Shown here: positions 43,581 through 53,218 of the stretch, one piece after another
Numbering within the stretch: the stretch's first letter is position 1
Layout of the letters: each line of letters begins with the position of its first letter
Assembly (NCBI GenBank): GCA_947038155.1
Contig: CAMQVH010000002.1
Coordinates: forward strand, 1 to 64,000
Origin: an uncultured Bacteroides sp.
GTDB lineage: Bacteria > Bacteroidota > Bacteroidia > Bacteroidales > Bacteroidaceae
Length of the DNA stretch: 64,000 bases
Reading direction: 5' to 3'
The notes under the pieces: model-generated
What the model was told of the DNA's origin: nothing
What the model saw: only the letters and a program-made list of their open reading frames with translations
Database searches by the model: none
Program-made: the position numbers and the translations under genes

Positions 43581-43588
43581 TATATTTG
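43581..43588 (+). promoter_or_regulatory. -7 box TATATTTG for the deaminase gene
   Basis: TATATTTG fits TAnnTTTG 49 bases before the start codon. The words ATCGTTAGTTTTC just before it and AAAACTAACGAT just after it form an 11-to-12-bp inverted repeat flanking the box, a possible operator. Confidence 0.6.
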
Positions 43589-43637
43589 CGAAAGGTAGCA
43601 ATAAAAGCAAAACTAACGATATTTATTTTTTATAACT

Positions 43638-44108
43638 ATGACCAAAGAAGAACTAATGAGGAAAGCAATAGAGCTTTCGAAGGAAAATGTTGCTAATGGT
43701 GGAGGCCCGTTCGGAGCTGTCATTGCAACAAAAGAAGGAGAAATTATAGCTACAGGAGTCAACAGAGTAACCTCTTCATGTGATCCCACTGCTCATGCCG
43801 AAGTTAGCGCCATACGTGCCGCAGCCGCCAAACTGGGAACATTCAACCTCAGCGGATACGAAATCTATACTTCATGCGAAGCTTGCCCGATGTGTCTGGG
43901 TGCCATCTATTGGGCACGACTGGACAAAATGTATTATGGGAACAATAAGACGGATGCCAAAAACATCGGTTTCGACGATTCCTTTATTTATGATGAGCTG
44001 GCTCTAAAACCTGCCGACAGAAAACTTCCCTCGGAAGTATTATTGCACAACGAAGCCATTACAGCCTTCGAAGCCTGGATGTCCAAAGAAGACAAAGTAG
44101 AATATTAG
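43638..44108 (+). CDS. Guanine deaminase-like cytidine/nucleoside deaminase
   Basis: This 156-residue member of the cytidine-deaminase superfamily has zinc ligands and proton shuttle His53-x-Glu55 (TAHAEV) and Cys83-x2-Cys86 (CEACPMC). The later segment IYWARLDKMYYGNNKTDAKNIGFDDSFIYDEL resembles bacterial guanine deaminase (GuaD of Bacillus) more than the tRNA deaminase TadA. It would convert guanine to xanthine in the cytoplasm. Activity is not provable here. It is a stand-alone gene. Confidence 0.85.
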   Translation: MTKEELMRKAIELSKENVANGGGPFGAVIATKEGEIIATGVNRVTSSCDPTAHAEVSAIRAAAAKLGTFNLSGYEIYTSCEACPMCLGAIYWARLDKMYYGNNKTDAKNIGFDDSFIYDELALKPADRKLPSEVLLHNEAITAFEAWMSKEDKVEY

Positions 44109-44145
44109 CATCTAATCTCACTTAAACTCACTAATACTTAGTAAA

Positions 44146-44946
44146 ATGAAAAGAAAAAACTTTTTGATTCTTCTAGCCGCAGGATGTTTGTTCAGTTGTC
44201 AGCAACAGGATGAACTGCAAGAAACAAGTAAAGAAGCAACCAACTTCTCTATCTCTATCGACGACGCTCTCTCTGACCCGATTACCCGTACCAGCAATGA
44301 TCTGTTCCCTGCCAGAAATAGCATCACTACAGGAGAAGTTATCTCCATGGCTGCCTCCGGTCAGGACTATACTCCGTTTATTGTTGGCAAAGACAGCCGC
44401 GCATGGAACGAAATAGGAACTGCCACAGGCACAGTAACCTTCTACGCCCACTATCCGGCATTGACAGACGAAGCCGCTACCAGATCAGGCGGTAACAAAC
44501 GCTATTTAAAAGGAGGTCAGGAGCACTTGTTCGGAACAGCGGAAGCAGCTCCGGGCAGCCAGAATGTATCGCTGAAATTCAAACGAATGACCGTGCCGGT
44601 TATTATACTTGATGAGAACGATCGTCCGTATGAAGGCGAAGCTAAAGTTGAGCTCAGCCTGAAAAACGAAGGTACGCAGGATTTATTGAACGGTACCATA
44701 GAAATCAACGAAAATGCGCTGTCAGAGAATATCGAAGTAAAGAAAGTATCCGAAGGCGTTACTACCAATGTTCTCCCGCAAAAGATCTGTGCCGGAGAGG
44801 AAATAGGAACGATCACTGTTGGAAGAGTCACTCAGAAGATCAGTGCAGTAGAAGATCTTGATTTAAAAGCCGGAAGCACACTTTCTGTCAGATTATCAAA
44901 AAGATTCGGAGGTATTATTGATGGCAATGTTCCATTGTACAGATAA
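44146..44946 (+). CDS. Fimbrillin-like lipoprotein
   Basis: This 266-residue protein has a signal peptide and lipobox (AGCLFSC, probably Cys18) and SCQQQDELQ after it. The body has fimbrillin-family features: ISIDDALSDPITRT, an Arg-containing processing-like region, VISMAASGQDYTPFIVG, YAHYPALTDEA, YLKGGQEHLFGTAEAAPGSQNVSLKFKRMTVPVIIL. Such proteins are minor pilus subunits or related surface lipoproteins. No FimB-E-type genes are adjacent, so it may be an orphan. Confidence in the exact family is moderate. Confidence 0.75.
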   Translation: MKRKNFLILLAAGCLFSCQQQDELQETSKEATNFSISIDDALSDPITRTSNDLFPARNSITTGEVISMAASGQDYTPFIVGKDSRAWNEIGTATGTVTFYAHYPALTDEAATRSGGNKRYLKGGQEHLFGTAEAAPGSQNVSLKFKRMTVPVIILDENDRPYEGEAKVELSLKNEGTQDLLNGTIEINENALSENIEVKKVSEGVTTNVLPQKICAGEEIGTITVGRVTQKISAVEDLDLKAGSTLSVRLSKRFGGIIDGNVPLYR

Positions 44947-44991
44947 GAAGATTGCACTTAAAGGCAATCTTGCAGATTATATAAATAAAAG

Positions 44992-45020
44992 AACGGGATT
45001 CATGATGAATCCCGTTTTTT
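44992..45020 (+). terminator. Intrinsic terminator after the fimbrillin-like gene
   Basis: AACGGGATTC (44992-45001), loop ATGAT, GAATCCCGTT (45007-45016), then TTTTATTT. It lies 46 bases after the stop codon. Confidence 0.85.
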
Positions 45021-45086
45021 ATTTATACCTAAAAACTATATAAGGCCGGTCAGCTCCTAGGAACCAACCGACTTATTTATAGCGTA

Positions 45087-46691
45087 TTATTTTTTATCCC
45101 ACCATACACGTGATGTCATCTTATCACCGTCGCTGAGTCTCTTTACTGCATCGTTGTAATTAACAGGATTAGCCGTTATCTCGCTTGCCGGATAAATGAA
45201 ACGACGAGGAATCTCTCCATTTGTCACATTGTTAGGATAGCTGGCTGCATTTCGAGACGGGGTTAATTTAGGATATCCGGTACGACGCCAATTTGCAAAA
45301 GCTTCATACTCATTACAGAACGTATGAATATAATATTCCGTATTAATCTGTTCCAGCGCTTTTTCCGTATCAGCATCCAATGGATTAGCATTTAGATAGG
45401 CAGTTATCGCATCATCTGTAATCGTAGCTGAGGCTTTTTCATAATAGGAGAATTGTTTCATGGCAGCAGTTACTCCATCTCTATAAAATTTTTCTGCATC
45501 TCCTGTATAGAGTCCACGTTTCACTGCATCAGCCAATAATAACAAGTTACCGGCATGAGTGACAAGCATAGAGGGTGAATCCGGGCGTGCATAAACTGTA
45601 CGGTTAGGAACAGAATATGCTTTTCTCCAATTTTCTCCCGGATATCCCAGAGCTTTACTCAAGTCCCAGTCTCCTCCTGACACATCATAACCAACCGGCA
45701 TACCTTTCTGCTTAGCAGCCGCGTTGTCACCTAAATCAAAATCAGCATCTCCCCATCCCGGTTTAGGATCTCTGGTACAAACTGTAGCAATCAAAGGAAG
45801 GCGAGGATCGTCCTGAAGGATGTTTATAAATGTTTCGCTGATATAGAACGCCTGAGTATCCAGACTGGAAAATACTTTTCCGTAAGGTTCGGCAGAGTCA
45901 TCGCTTGGTGAACCATTGGTATGTCTGACGATTGCATTATCATCGTTGCTTACGAACAAGCCATTCGAAACCGCTTTAGCTACCCATGTTTTCGCTTTAT
46001 CAGGAGCTACTTTGGTCAAGCGCATGGCTACCCGGAGCATCAGTGAGTTTGCAAATTTCTTCCATTTCGCAGCATCACCGTTATAGATAACGTCGGCAGC
46101 CCCTATCGTATTACCGGCAGAAGTGCTTAATGCAGCTTGTGCTTCATCGAGTTCTTTCAACAGGTCATTATAGATTGCTTCTTGTGTATCATATTTAGGA
46201 TACGGAATCGGATTGGTAGAATACCCCTGCCCTGCTTCAGAATAAGGAACGTCTCCATAAAGGTCAGTCATATTCTGGAACATATATGCTTTCAGAATGC
46301 GGCACATCTGATATTCATTCGCATAAGCGGGATTTCCTTCCCAATTATTCATCACATCTATAATATTGCGAATAGCTGCACGCCCACCGGAATAGAATCC
46401 TCCCCAATAAGCACCACTATACTGATCGTTCCATGTATAGAAAACTCCATACGCCCAATCTACACTAGCCGTATGCTGTATCATGTTGGCTGTGTAGATA
46501 CAGCCATTACGCCACACGTCCCAGTCGGAGCCACATATCTGTGCTTCAACCTGAGTAAATTCCATTTTATAATCCACCACTCCGGGATTCAGGTTCATAG
46601 GGTCGTTATTCACATCCCCAAAGTCATTACAGCTCGTCGCTAATCCCATCAGACCAAAAGCCGTCAATATATATAAAGTAAACTTTTTCAT
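45087..46691 (-). CDS. SusD/RagB-like lipoprotein, second SusCD pair
   Basis: The start at 46691 gives 534 residues with lipobox (GLATSC, Cys21 of MKKFTLYILTAF...). An upstream in-frame start at 46724 would add 11 residues before the signal peptide. SusD-like content includes YANEYQMCRILKAYMFQNMTDLYGDVPYSEA near 110 and the C-terminal YIHTFCNEYEAFANWRRTGYPKLTP, the motif of the SusD_2 subgroup. It pairs with the SusC gene that precedes it (stop 46711, 20 bases away). No glycosidase is nearby, so the ligand is unknown; this subgroup is often linked to non-glycan or host-derived ligands. Confidence 0.9.
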   Translation of the reverse strand: MKKFTLYILTAFGLMGLATSCNDFGDVNNDPMNLNPGVVDYKMEFTQVEAQICGSDWDVWRNGCIYTANMIQHTASVDWAYGVFYTWNDQYSGAYWGGFYSGGRAAIRNIIDVMNNWEGNPAYANEYQMCRILKAYMFQNMTDLYGDVPYSEAGQGYSTNPIPYPKYDTQEAIYNDLLKELDEAQAALSTSAGNTIGAADVIYNGDAAKWKKFANSLMLRVAMRLTKVAPDKAKTWVAKAVSNGLFVSNDDNAIVRHTNGSPSDDSAEPYGKVFSSLDTQAFYISETFINILQDDPRLPLIATVCTRDPKPGWGDADFDLGDNAAAKQKGMPVGYDVSGGDWDLSKALGYPGENWRKAYSVPNRTVYARPDSPSMLVTHAGNLLLLADAVKRGLYTGDAEKFYRDGVTAAMKQFSYYEKASATITDDAITAYLNANPLDADTEKALEQINTEYYIHTFCNEYEAFANWRRTGYPKLTPSRNAASYPNNVTNGEIPRRFIYPASEITANPVNYNDAVKRLSDGDKMTSRVWWDKK

Positions 46692-46710
46692 TGTTACAGT
46701 ATTTAAGATG

Positions 46711-49700
46711 TTAGAACTTAACATTTACATTGAATCCCACATTTCTCGTGGCAGGATATCCGTTCAATTCCAGACCTTGAGCATTACCGTTATTATAAGC
46801 AGATTCCGGATCAATATTATCCGTATGCTTCAATATAGTCCAAAGGTTACGACCGACTAAAGAAAGGGTTACCCCCTTTATAAGTGTCTGCTTATTCAAC
46901 CATGCCTGCGGCAAAGTATATCCGACTGACAGTTCGCGCAGTTTTATAAAACTCGCATTATAAACAAACTCTTCAGCAATATTCTGACTGGTAATAGCCT
47001 GCCAGTAGTCTTGTGCAGAAACGGCTACGGTATTCTTCACATAGCCCCCCTTACCATCAGACATTACACCATTGCCCACCATTGTTCCTTTACCGTCAGC
47101 ACCACGTCCCTGCAAAGTATTCTTGTGCAGACCGTTGCTGTAAAGAGACAGATTGGTTCCGGAGAACATCTTAGCTCCTGCCTTGAAGTCAATCAGGAAA
47201 GAAAGAGTTATGTTTTTGTAAGTAAACTCATTGCGCCATCCACCGGTTACCTTATAAACGCCGTTTCCTAATACCTGTACCTCGTCTGAGTGTACAGGAA
47301 GACCGTTTTCAAAAATAACTTGTCCATCCGAAGTACGTTTGTATTCATAACCTACTAATTCACCATAAGGATGCCCCAAGATATTCTGAACAGAAACACT
47401 ACCTACACGTGAATTGGCTCCGTCAAGAGTAAGTCTCTTTATCTTTTCTCCCGTTCCGTCTATTCCCAGGTATTTCACATCACTGCTGTTATAAGCGATA
47501 TTGAATGTAGAATTCCAGTTAAAGTCCTTTGTATGAACAGGAACGGCATTCACCATTACTTCCACACCATTATTTCTGATTTCTCCGACATTCTGGATAG
47601 CTGATTCAAAACCGGACGCACCACTGGTGGTTACCTGCACGATATCATCTTTGGTTGTTTTTACATAATATGCAGCATCCAATGACAGGCGATTATCCAA
47701 GAAAGAGAGATTCAAACCAATTTCCCATTCGGAAATCTGAACCGGTTTCAGTCCTTTGTTAGGTACGGTCGAGTTATTGATCGTTACTACAGGCTGTCCG
47801 TTCGATTGGTAATTATCTACTTTATAGGTAAGAAGATTCTGATATGCTTTGGTTCCGTTGGATGCAGCTGCATAAGATGCACGCACCTTTCCGAAAGTAA
47901 ACCAGTCAGGAGTCTTGAATGTATCACTAAATACCCATGACATACCGATAGAAGGATAGAAATAATGATTATTATCCGGGTCCAGTGTAGAGAACCAGTC
48001 ATTACGTCCGGTTAAATTTAAGAATACCTGATTCTTATAACCAAGGTCTGCAGTACCATAGATTGAATTTACCCGATATTCTGTATATTCTTTCTTATAC
48101 ACATGCTTCGCAGTGTTGCTACTTGAATAAAAATCGGGCACAAAGAATGAAGAGGCCTTATCATCCAGACCGTATTTCTTTGTAATATTTCTCTGACGGT
48201 TTCCACCGAAAGTAGCACCGACACTCCAGTCTCCGAATGTCTTATTGAATCCGATCAAATAGTTCAGGTTCATTTCAGAGAAGTTCTGAGTGTATTCCTT
48301 TATATAACCGCGTGGATCTTCCGGAGAAGCGGAACCGATTGGCTTCACTTCGGAATATTCCAGATTATAACCGTCACGTGTCACAGCACCCTGAATGTAT
48401 AACCAGTCAAAGATATCATACTTCAAAGTCATACCACCAGTCAGACGATTACGGTTGGTTTCATTAGTAACCCTGTACTGCAACCAATACGGATTATTGA
48501 AATAACCGTTCGTACCGCCTAACAACTCTTTGCCGTCAGCACCGGTACCCCAGTCACAATCCGGATTTTCACGTTCCATCCAACGGATATCAAATGAATT
48601 GGCATGATAAAGAAGTGCGGCATTCGTGTTACTGTTACCATCGGACAAGTTAGAACGACCTTTATTCTTGTCGAATACGTAGTTGGCATTCACCATTAAA
48701 TGAACTTTTGAAGAAATGTCATAAGTCGTATTCATATTAATACCTTGCTGACTGATGCTGGAATTGGGAAGTATCCCCTTTACCGCCATATTGGAAACAC
48801 CAAAACGATAGGATATCTTATCGGAAGCACCACTTACTGCCAAGGTTGTCGTATTGTTAATCCCCGTACGATAGAAGTTCTTCCAGTTATCTACCGGAGA
48901 ATAAGCATATTCGTTACCCAAGAAGTTTACTGCTTTTTTTCCATCCATTACTTCACCCCAGCTGGATGTTTCCGTTGCTTTTGCCACATCTGCAGAAAGC
49001 GGACGGTTACCCTGAGTTCCTTGCCCGTAGACATTCTGGAAATCTCGGTAATCATAAATCACATCAAAAGCCAGGTTATTGTTGAATTCAACGGAGACCG
49101 GTTTTCCTTTCTGACCGGATTTAGTAGTAATCAAGATAGCACCGTTACCACCACGATATCCATAAAGAGCAGATGCAGCAGCACCTTTCAACACCTGAAT
49201 ATCTGCAATATCATCCGGATTGATACTTGACAAACCATCGCCCATATCTTTACCTCCCCATTGACCTGCACTACCGATATTAGTATTATCAAACGGAACA
49301 CCGTCGATAACATAAAGCGGCTGGTTGTTTCCCGTCAAAGAAGCATTACCACGAATTACGACACGGCTACTACCACCCGGACCTGTTGCATTTCCGGAAA
49401 CGGAAACACCGGCAATCTTACCGGAAAGTGCGTTACCAATGTTCGTTGTACGAGCTTCCGTGAAATCTTTTCCTCCTACTGTCGTTGTAGAATAGCCGAG
49501 GGACCTTTTCTGACGCTTAATCCCCAAAGCTGTCACTACAACTTCATCGAGTGTCTGCGTATCTTCCTGTAAGGTAATGTCTAAAGGTTTACCCGTGAAC
49601 TTCACTTCCTGTGGGGTATAACCTACATAAGAGATTTGAATCGTTGCTCCATCAGGAACATTGGAAAGAACAAAATTACCGTCCAAGTCGGTAATTACAC

Positions 49701-49899
49701 CATTTGTAGTACCCTTGACTACAACTGAAGCTCCAATAACCGCTTCACCTGCCTTGTCTTTTACTACACCTTTACACGTACCGTTTTGCTGTGTGACACT
49801 CACACTTGTTGCTCCATTCTCAGAGGCTGCATAGGAGATTGCTGCCGGCATGGCAAACAAGAGCAACAGCACACTTACTGATTTGAGTGGTTTAAACAT
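46711..49899 (-). CDS. SusC/RagA-like TonB-dependent receptor, second SusCD pair
   Basis: This 1062-residue protein has a signal peptide (cleavage near YAAS, ~24), a carboxypeptidase-regulatory-like domain (~42-112, GVVKDKAGEAVIGASVVVKGTTNGVITDLDGNF), a TonB-box-like DEVVVTALG at 118-126, the plug (GNALSGKIAGVSVSG, GIVIRGNASL-type segment and DIADIQVLKGAAASALYG), and a 22-strand-type barrel ending NVGFNVNVKF. It is of usual SusC length. It imports a ligand captured by the following SusD. No anti-sigma or regulator gene is adjacent. Confidence 0.94.
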   Translation of the reverse strand: MFKPLKSVSVLLLLFAMPAAISYAASENGATSVSVTQQNGTCKGVVKDKAGEAVIGASVVVKGTTNGVITDLDGNFVLSNVPDGATIQISYVGYTPQEVKFTGKPLDITLQEDTQTLDEVVVTALGIKRQKRSLGYSTTTVGGKDFTEARTTNIGNALSGKIAGVSVSGNATGPGGSSRVVIRGNASLTGNNQPLYVIDGVPFDNTNIGSAGQWGGKDMGDGLSSINPDDIADIQVLKGAAASALYGYRGGNGAILITTKSGQKGKPVSVEFNNNLAFDVIYDYRDFQNVYGQGTQGNRPLSADVAKATETSSWGEVMDGKKAVNFLGNEYAYSPVDNWKNFYRTGINNTTTLAVSGASDKISYRFGVSNMAVKGILPNSSISQQGINMNTTYDISSKVHLMVNANYVFDKNKGRSNLSDGNSNTNAALLYHANSFDIRWMERENPDCDWGTGADGKELLGGTNGYFNNPYWLQYRVTNETNRNRLTGGMTLKYDIFDWLYIQGAVTRDGYNLEYSEVKPIGSASPEDPRGYIKEYTQNFSEMNLNYLIGFNKTFGDWSVGATFGGNRQRNITKKYGLDDKASSFFVPDFYSSSNTAKHVYKKEYTEYRVNSIYGTADLGYKNQVFLNLTGRNDWFSTLDPDNNHYFYPSIGMSWVFSDTFKTPDWFTFGKVRASYAAASNGTKAYQNLLTYKVDNYQSNGQPVVTINNSTVPNKGLKPVQISEWEIGLNLSFLDNRLSLDAAYYVKTTKDDIVQVTTSGASGFESAIQNVGEIRNNGVEVMVNAVPVHTKDFNWNSTFNIAYNSSDVKYLGIDGTGEKIKRLTLDGANSRVGSVSVQNILGHPYGELVGYEYKRTSDGQVIFENGLPVHSDEVQVLGNGVYKVTGGWRNEFTYKNITLSFLIDFKAGAKMFSGTNLSLYSNGLHKNTLQGRGADGKGTMVGNGVMSDGKGGYVKNTVAVSAQDYWQAITSQNIAEEFVYNASFIKLRELSVGYTLPQAWLNKQTLIKGVTLSLVGRNLWTILKHTDNIDPESAYNNGNAQGLELNGYPATRNVGFNVNVKF

Positions 49900-49983
49900 A
49901 ATACTGCTCTTTTAAGGTTAATAAAAATTGTCTGTGTGTAGAGAGGACGTCAATATTTCATAGTTTGGTTCTGACTACGATTA

Positions 49984-49991
49984 CAAAAATA
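49984..49991 (-). promoter_or_regulatory. -7 box TATTTTTG for the second SusCD operon
   Basis: Exact TAnnTTTG match on the - strand, about 85 bases before the SusC start at 49899. The leader is AT-rich with no clear hairpin. Confidence 0.55.
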
Positions 49992-50129
49992 TGAATTTAT
50001 TTTAAATAACAAGAAAATAAGTAGTTTTTTTTCTTTAAACAAAAAGAATAATTATATCGGCTAACAAAATTACAATATCCAAAACAGAATGAACCTTCTT
50101 TTGCATTAAATGAAAAGATAATAAAGAAA

Positions 50130-50166
50130 TCCCTGGAACCGCTGTAGACACTCAGCATTCCAGGGA
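50130..50166 (-). terminator. Hairpin terminator after the FadL-like gene
   Basis: TCCCTGGAA (50158-50166 read on the - strand) pairs with TTCCAGGGA (50130-50138), with a nested GCTG/CAGC pair inside. On the - strand the stem is followed by TTTCTTTATTATC. It lies ~45 bases after the gene's stop. Confidence 0.7.
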
Positions 50167-50211
50167 CTCTAACACACAAAAGTTATTATTGAAATTGAAA
50201 ACAGTTTCTAA

Positions 50212-51807
50212 TTAAAAACGCATACCAACTGTAAGAAGCACTTTATGATTATTATTGGTTATCTCCGTAGCTCTTAAATCCAAATTATCAAATGCATAAA
50301 AACTTTCTTTATAAGTATTATATTGATATGCCATATCTGCATAAAAAGTTGATCCACGATATCCAAATCCTAATGTATAGTTATTAGTTGCACCCAAATT
50401 GGAATATTCTGTGTCAGTACGAATGGAGTTACTTTGAATCCACTTATATGCTTCCGGTTTCATCGATGCTGTGATATGATTATATCCTAAACGAAAAGCA
50501 AATTCCGGAGCCAACTTAAACTCGACTCCCGCACGAAATGTATGAACCCCTTTCATCATTGACTTTATATCATCAGTTTGCTCCAAAGTAATCCCATCCA
50601 CATCCTTTAATTTTGCAGAAGAATAGTTACTATATTCATACTCTACTCCGAAAGCTGCAACAGAACCAAAAGTATATCCTGTGCTCAGATTAAATTTCCA
50701 TGGAGTAACCAAACGATACTCATATTCACCATCCATCGGATTTCCATTACGGTTGACAATTTCCGCAGAGCCTGGTTTTAAATCTTCTACAGCTAAATCA
50801 TAAGCAATATATGCATGATTATGTTCTGTTATAGAATAGAAAGTCGGCGTATGTATAGCACCTCCGATACGAAAAGAAGAAGATTCAATAGGACGCCAAA
50901 TAAATCCAACTTTAAAATCAACACCACCACCACTTGTCCAATAGTCATTTCCTAAATCATAACCACCATAATCATTGCCATCCGCCCCTATGAAATCTTC
51001 TTTATAAAGGCTTGTACGTTTATAATCTAAACTATATGCACCAATCGTAGCACCTAGATAGAAGCGATCATACAAGTTGAATGAAACATTAAAATCGTAT
51101 GAATGTAATCCTCCTCTCTCACGGGCAGTATAAGCTTGTCTCACTTTATCACCAGGATGCAAATAAGGATCATAACCATCAAATACATCTTCCTTACCTT
51201 CTTCTTTAATATAACCGGGACGCACCAATTGCGAATCATATCCTAGTATACCAAGCCATGGGATATCTGGGTTTTCATAAGCCCCTGCTGCTTTTATACT
51301 TTCTACCGTTACAGGCGAAAACTCACCATCATAGAAATTCAGCAAATCTGCCATAAAAGTAGTTTGAGACTGCCCAAAAACACCATTCATTACCATATTC
51401 TTATCAAATGATTTTGTACGGTGATAATTGAATCCAAAGTTAACATAACGTAAAGGAGTTGAATTTCCAATCTTATTGGTAAATATAAAGCCTGCATTAT
51501 CAAATGACCCATGAAATTTATCAATACTAGATCCACCCGCATCTTTAGATCCGACATTAACAAAGCCAAAAGATACCATCACATCATTACTTCGATAAAT
51601 ACCGATGCCAGCAGGATTAGTTCCCATTGTTGAGATATCACCACCTAGAGCTCCCATCGCCCCACCCATGCCAACAAAGCGCGCCGTCCCGTTTAGATCG
51701 CTCCCCATTAAACGGTTTGCATCATAAATGGTAGTTTGAGCATTCAACATGCCGCCTATTCCAAGCAAGAATGTACCGAATACGATTATTCTATATATAT
51801 TTTTCAT
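50212..51807 (-). CDS. FadL/OmpP1-like outer-membrane protein
   Basis: This 531-residue protein has a signal peptide (cleavage after MLNAQ, ~24) and the FadL-type opening DLNGTARFVGMGGAMGALGGDISTMGTNPAGIGIYRSNDV, a known start of the OmpP1/FadL family hatch. The remaining sequence is barrel-like (FGVEYEYSNYSSAKL, FRAGVEFKLAPEFAFRLGYNHI) and ends VLLTVGMRF with a terminal Phe. It should transport hydrophobic molecules across the outer membrane. It is 23 bases behind a Ser/Arg-rich exported protein, probably in one operon. Confidence 0.86.
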   Translation of the reverse strand: MKNIYRIIVFGTFLLGIGGMLNAQTTIYDANRLMGSDLNGTARFVGMGGAMGALGGDISTMGTNPAGIGIYRSNDVMVSFGFVNVGSKDAGGSSIDKFHGSFDNAGFIFTNKIGNSTPLRYVNFGFNYHRTKSFDKNMVMNGVFGQSQTTFMADLLNFYDGEFSPVTVESIKAAGAYENPDIPWLGILGYDSQLVRPGYIKEEGKEDVFDGYDPYLHPGDKVRQAYTARERGGLHSYDFNVSFNLYDRFYLGATIGAYSLDYKRTSLYKEDFIGADGNDYGGYDLGNDYWTSGGGVDFKVGFIWRPIESSSFRIGGAIHTPTFYSITEHNHAYIAYDLAVEDLKPGSAEIVNRNGNPMDGEYEYRLVTPWKFNLSTGYTFGSVAAFGVEYEYSNYSSAKLKDVDGITLEQTDDIKSMMKGVHTFRAGVEFKLAPEFAFRLGYNHITASMKPEAYKWIQSNSIRTDTEYSNLGATNNYTLGFGYRGSTFYADMAYQYNTYKESFYAFDNLDLRATEITNNNHKVLLTVGMRF

Positions 51808-51830
51808 AACTATATCTTTTTAATAATATA

Positions 51831-53177
51831 TTATCTTCTACTACTTCTGCTACTACCACCGCCTGATGAACGCGATGATGAAGATGAACCACCAGAATAA
51901 CTTCCTCCACTGCTACGAGAAGAACTGCTGCTCGGAGTATATGAAGAAGAACTACTACTGCGGGAAGGAGTATACGTAGAAGAAGAGCGACTAGAACTTC
52001 CACTATCATAGCTACGTGATGGAGAAGTTGAACTTCCACGGGAATAAGTTGAACTACTACGCGTGGTAGAACCTGTACGGGAATATGTCGACCTACTACG
52101 ATTAGGAGCAGAGTTTGTATTCGTTCTAGAACTACTGTTAGAACCCGTAGTAGAAGTACGAGTATAACTACGCGTGCTGCTAGGACGAGTGTATGTACCT
52201 CCTCGTGTACCTTCTGTACGTGAAGATTGCACTCCTTGTGAACGTGATGTTGAGCGCGAACTTGAACGAATGTAAGATGCCCCTTCTCCATTACGAGTTC
52301 CTACTACCCGACCAGAAGTTGCCCTTGTATGTGTACCTTGATATGAGGAACGAGAACCTGTACCACGTGATGAATTGAAGGAACCAGAACTACTATAACG
52401 TGAACGATTATTAGCATTCAGCACAGTACGCCCGTAGGGTCTTCCTCCACCGCCCCAGCCCCAGCTAGGACCACCACCCCAGTGGTGATGATGTCCCCAA
52501 TAACCGCCGCCATAGAAGCCACCCCAGTAGCCACCATACCAGCCGCCCCATGAACCCGGGTAATATCCCCAGCCATAGTAAGGACGATTCCAGCCCCAGC
52601 CATAGTTCCATCCCCAACCGTAGGAGTTGTAACGCCAATCCCACCAAAGCGGATTACTAAATGTCGGGAAAGCATAAGCGTACATGCCATCGGTATATAC
52701 ATTCCAGTTCCATGAATTAGGTCCGTAAACTACGTCCCAATAGAGTGGGCTGCTAATGCTGATAGCAAAACGTGGATTACGGAAACGGATAATACGTTCG
52801 GCATATTCATAGTCCTCTTGCGAACCATCAAATTCACCGGTTACCCATTCTCCTTCCAAGTCTGGCTGAGCTTTCTCTTTTATATATAAGGTATCGTTTT
52901 CCATTACGAATTCATTCTCACGAGCGTCATAACGGCGGTTATATTCATCCACATCCCGTGTTTTTCCCTTGCGGTCCTGAACTACAACGGTAGTGCCCGG
53001 TGATGTATAGATGTTGGTCGTGACTTGTCTTTTCGGTTCCTTCTTTTCCGGAGTCGTTTCTTTCTTCTCCTTTTTGTCTTTAGAAGGTACGAAATAAAGG
53101 TCGTCATCAACGCTTTGTGCCATCAAGCCTATAGGGAGGCATAAAGCAATTAGCAAGAAATAAACAATCTTTTTCAT
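51831..53177 (-). CDS. Exported protein with Gly/Trp/Tyr-rich and Ser/Arg-rich low-complexity tail
   Basis: This 448-residue protein has a signal peptide (MKKIVYFLLIALCLPIGLMAQ), a charged Lys/Glu stretch (PSKDKKEKKETTPEKKEPKRQ), a folded region to ~175, then WWDWRYNSYGWGWNYGWGWN-type and GGYWGGFYGGGYWGHHHHWGGG repeats (~175-245) and finally ~200 residues composed mainly of Ser, Arg, Thr, Gly and Tyr (PSRSSSSSSYTPSSSSS-like). The composition is extreme but the frame is uninterrupted and the promoter is good, so it is a real gene. Similar Bacteroides proteins exist, some labelled vitellogenin-like. Function unknown; it may be a disordered cell-envelope or surface protein. Confidence 0.85.
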   Translation of the reverse strand: MKKIVYFLLIALCLPIGLMAQSVDDDLYFVPSKDKKEKKETTPEKKEPKRQVTTNIYTSPGTTVVVQDRKGKTRDVDEYNRRYDARENEFVMENDTLYIKEKAQPDLEGEWVTGEFDGSQEDYEYAERIIRFRNPRFAISISSPLYWDVVYGPNSWNWNVYTDGMYAYAFPTFSNPLWWDWRYNSYGWGWNYGWGWNRPYYGWGYYPGSWGGWYGGYWGGFYGGGYWGHHHHWGGGPSWGWGGGGRPYGRTVLNANNRSRYSSSGSFNSSRGTGSRSSYQGTHTRATSGRVVGTRNGEGASYIRSSSRSTSRSQGVQSSRTEGTRGGTYTRPSSTRSYTRTSTTGSNSSSRTNTNSAPNRSRSTYSRTGSTTRSSSTYSRGSSTSPSRSYDSGSSSRSSSTYTPSRSSSSSSYTPSSSSSRSSGGSYSGGSSSSSRSSGGGSSRSSRR

Positions 53178-53218
53178 ATCATCTCGGTTTATGTAATTAC
53201 TTAAACTTATTCACATTA

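Larger units (their letters stand above)
49900..50211. other. Gap with SusC promoter and FadL-gene terminator
   Basis: These 312 bases have no gene. On the - strand, TATTTTTG (49991-49984) fits the TAnnTTTG -7 box for the SusC-SusD operon, leaving an ~80-base leader. The hairpin at 50130-50166 belongs to the end of the FadL-like gene. Confidence 0.7.

Noticed and set aside
51791..52291. Protein-coding frame within the Ser/Arg-rich gene, rich in Val, Leu and His
   Set aside because: It is a shifted reading of the low-complexity tail on the same strand; the true frame has a signal peptide, promoter and full length.
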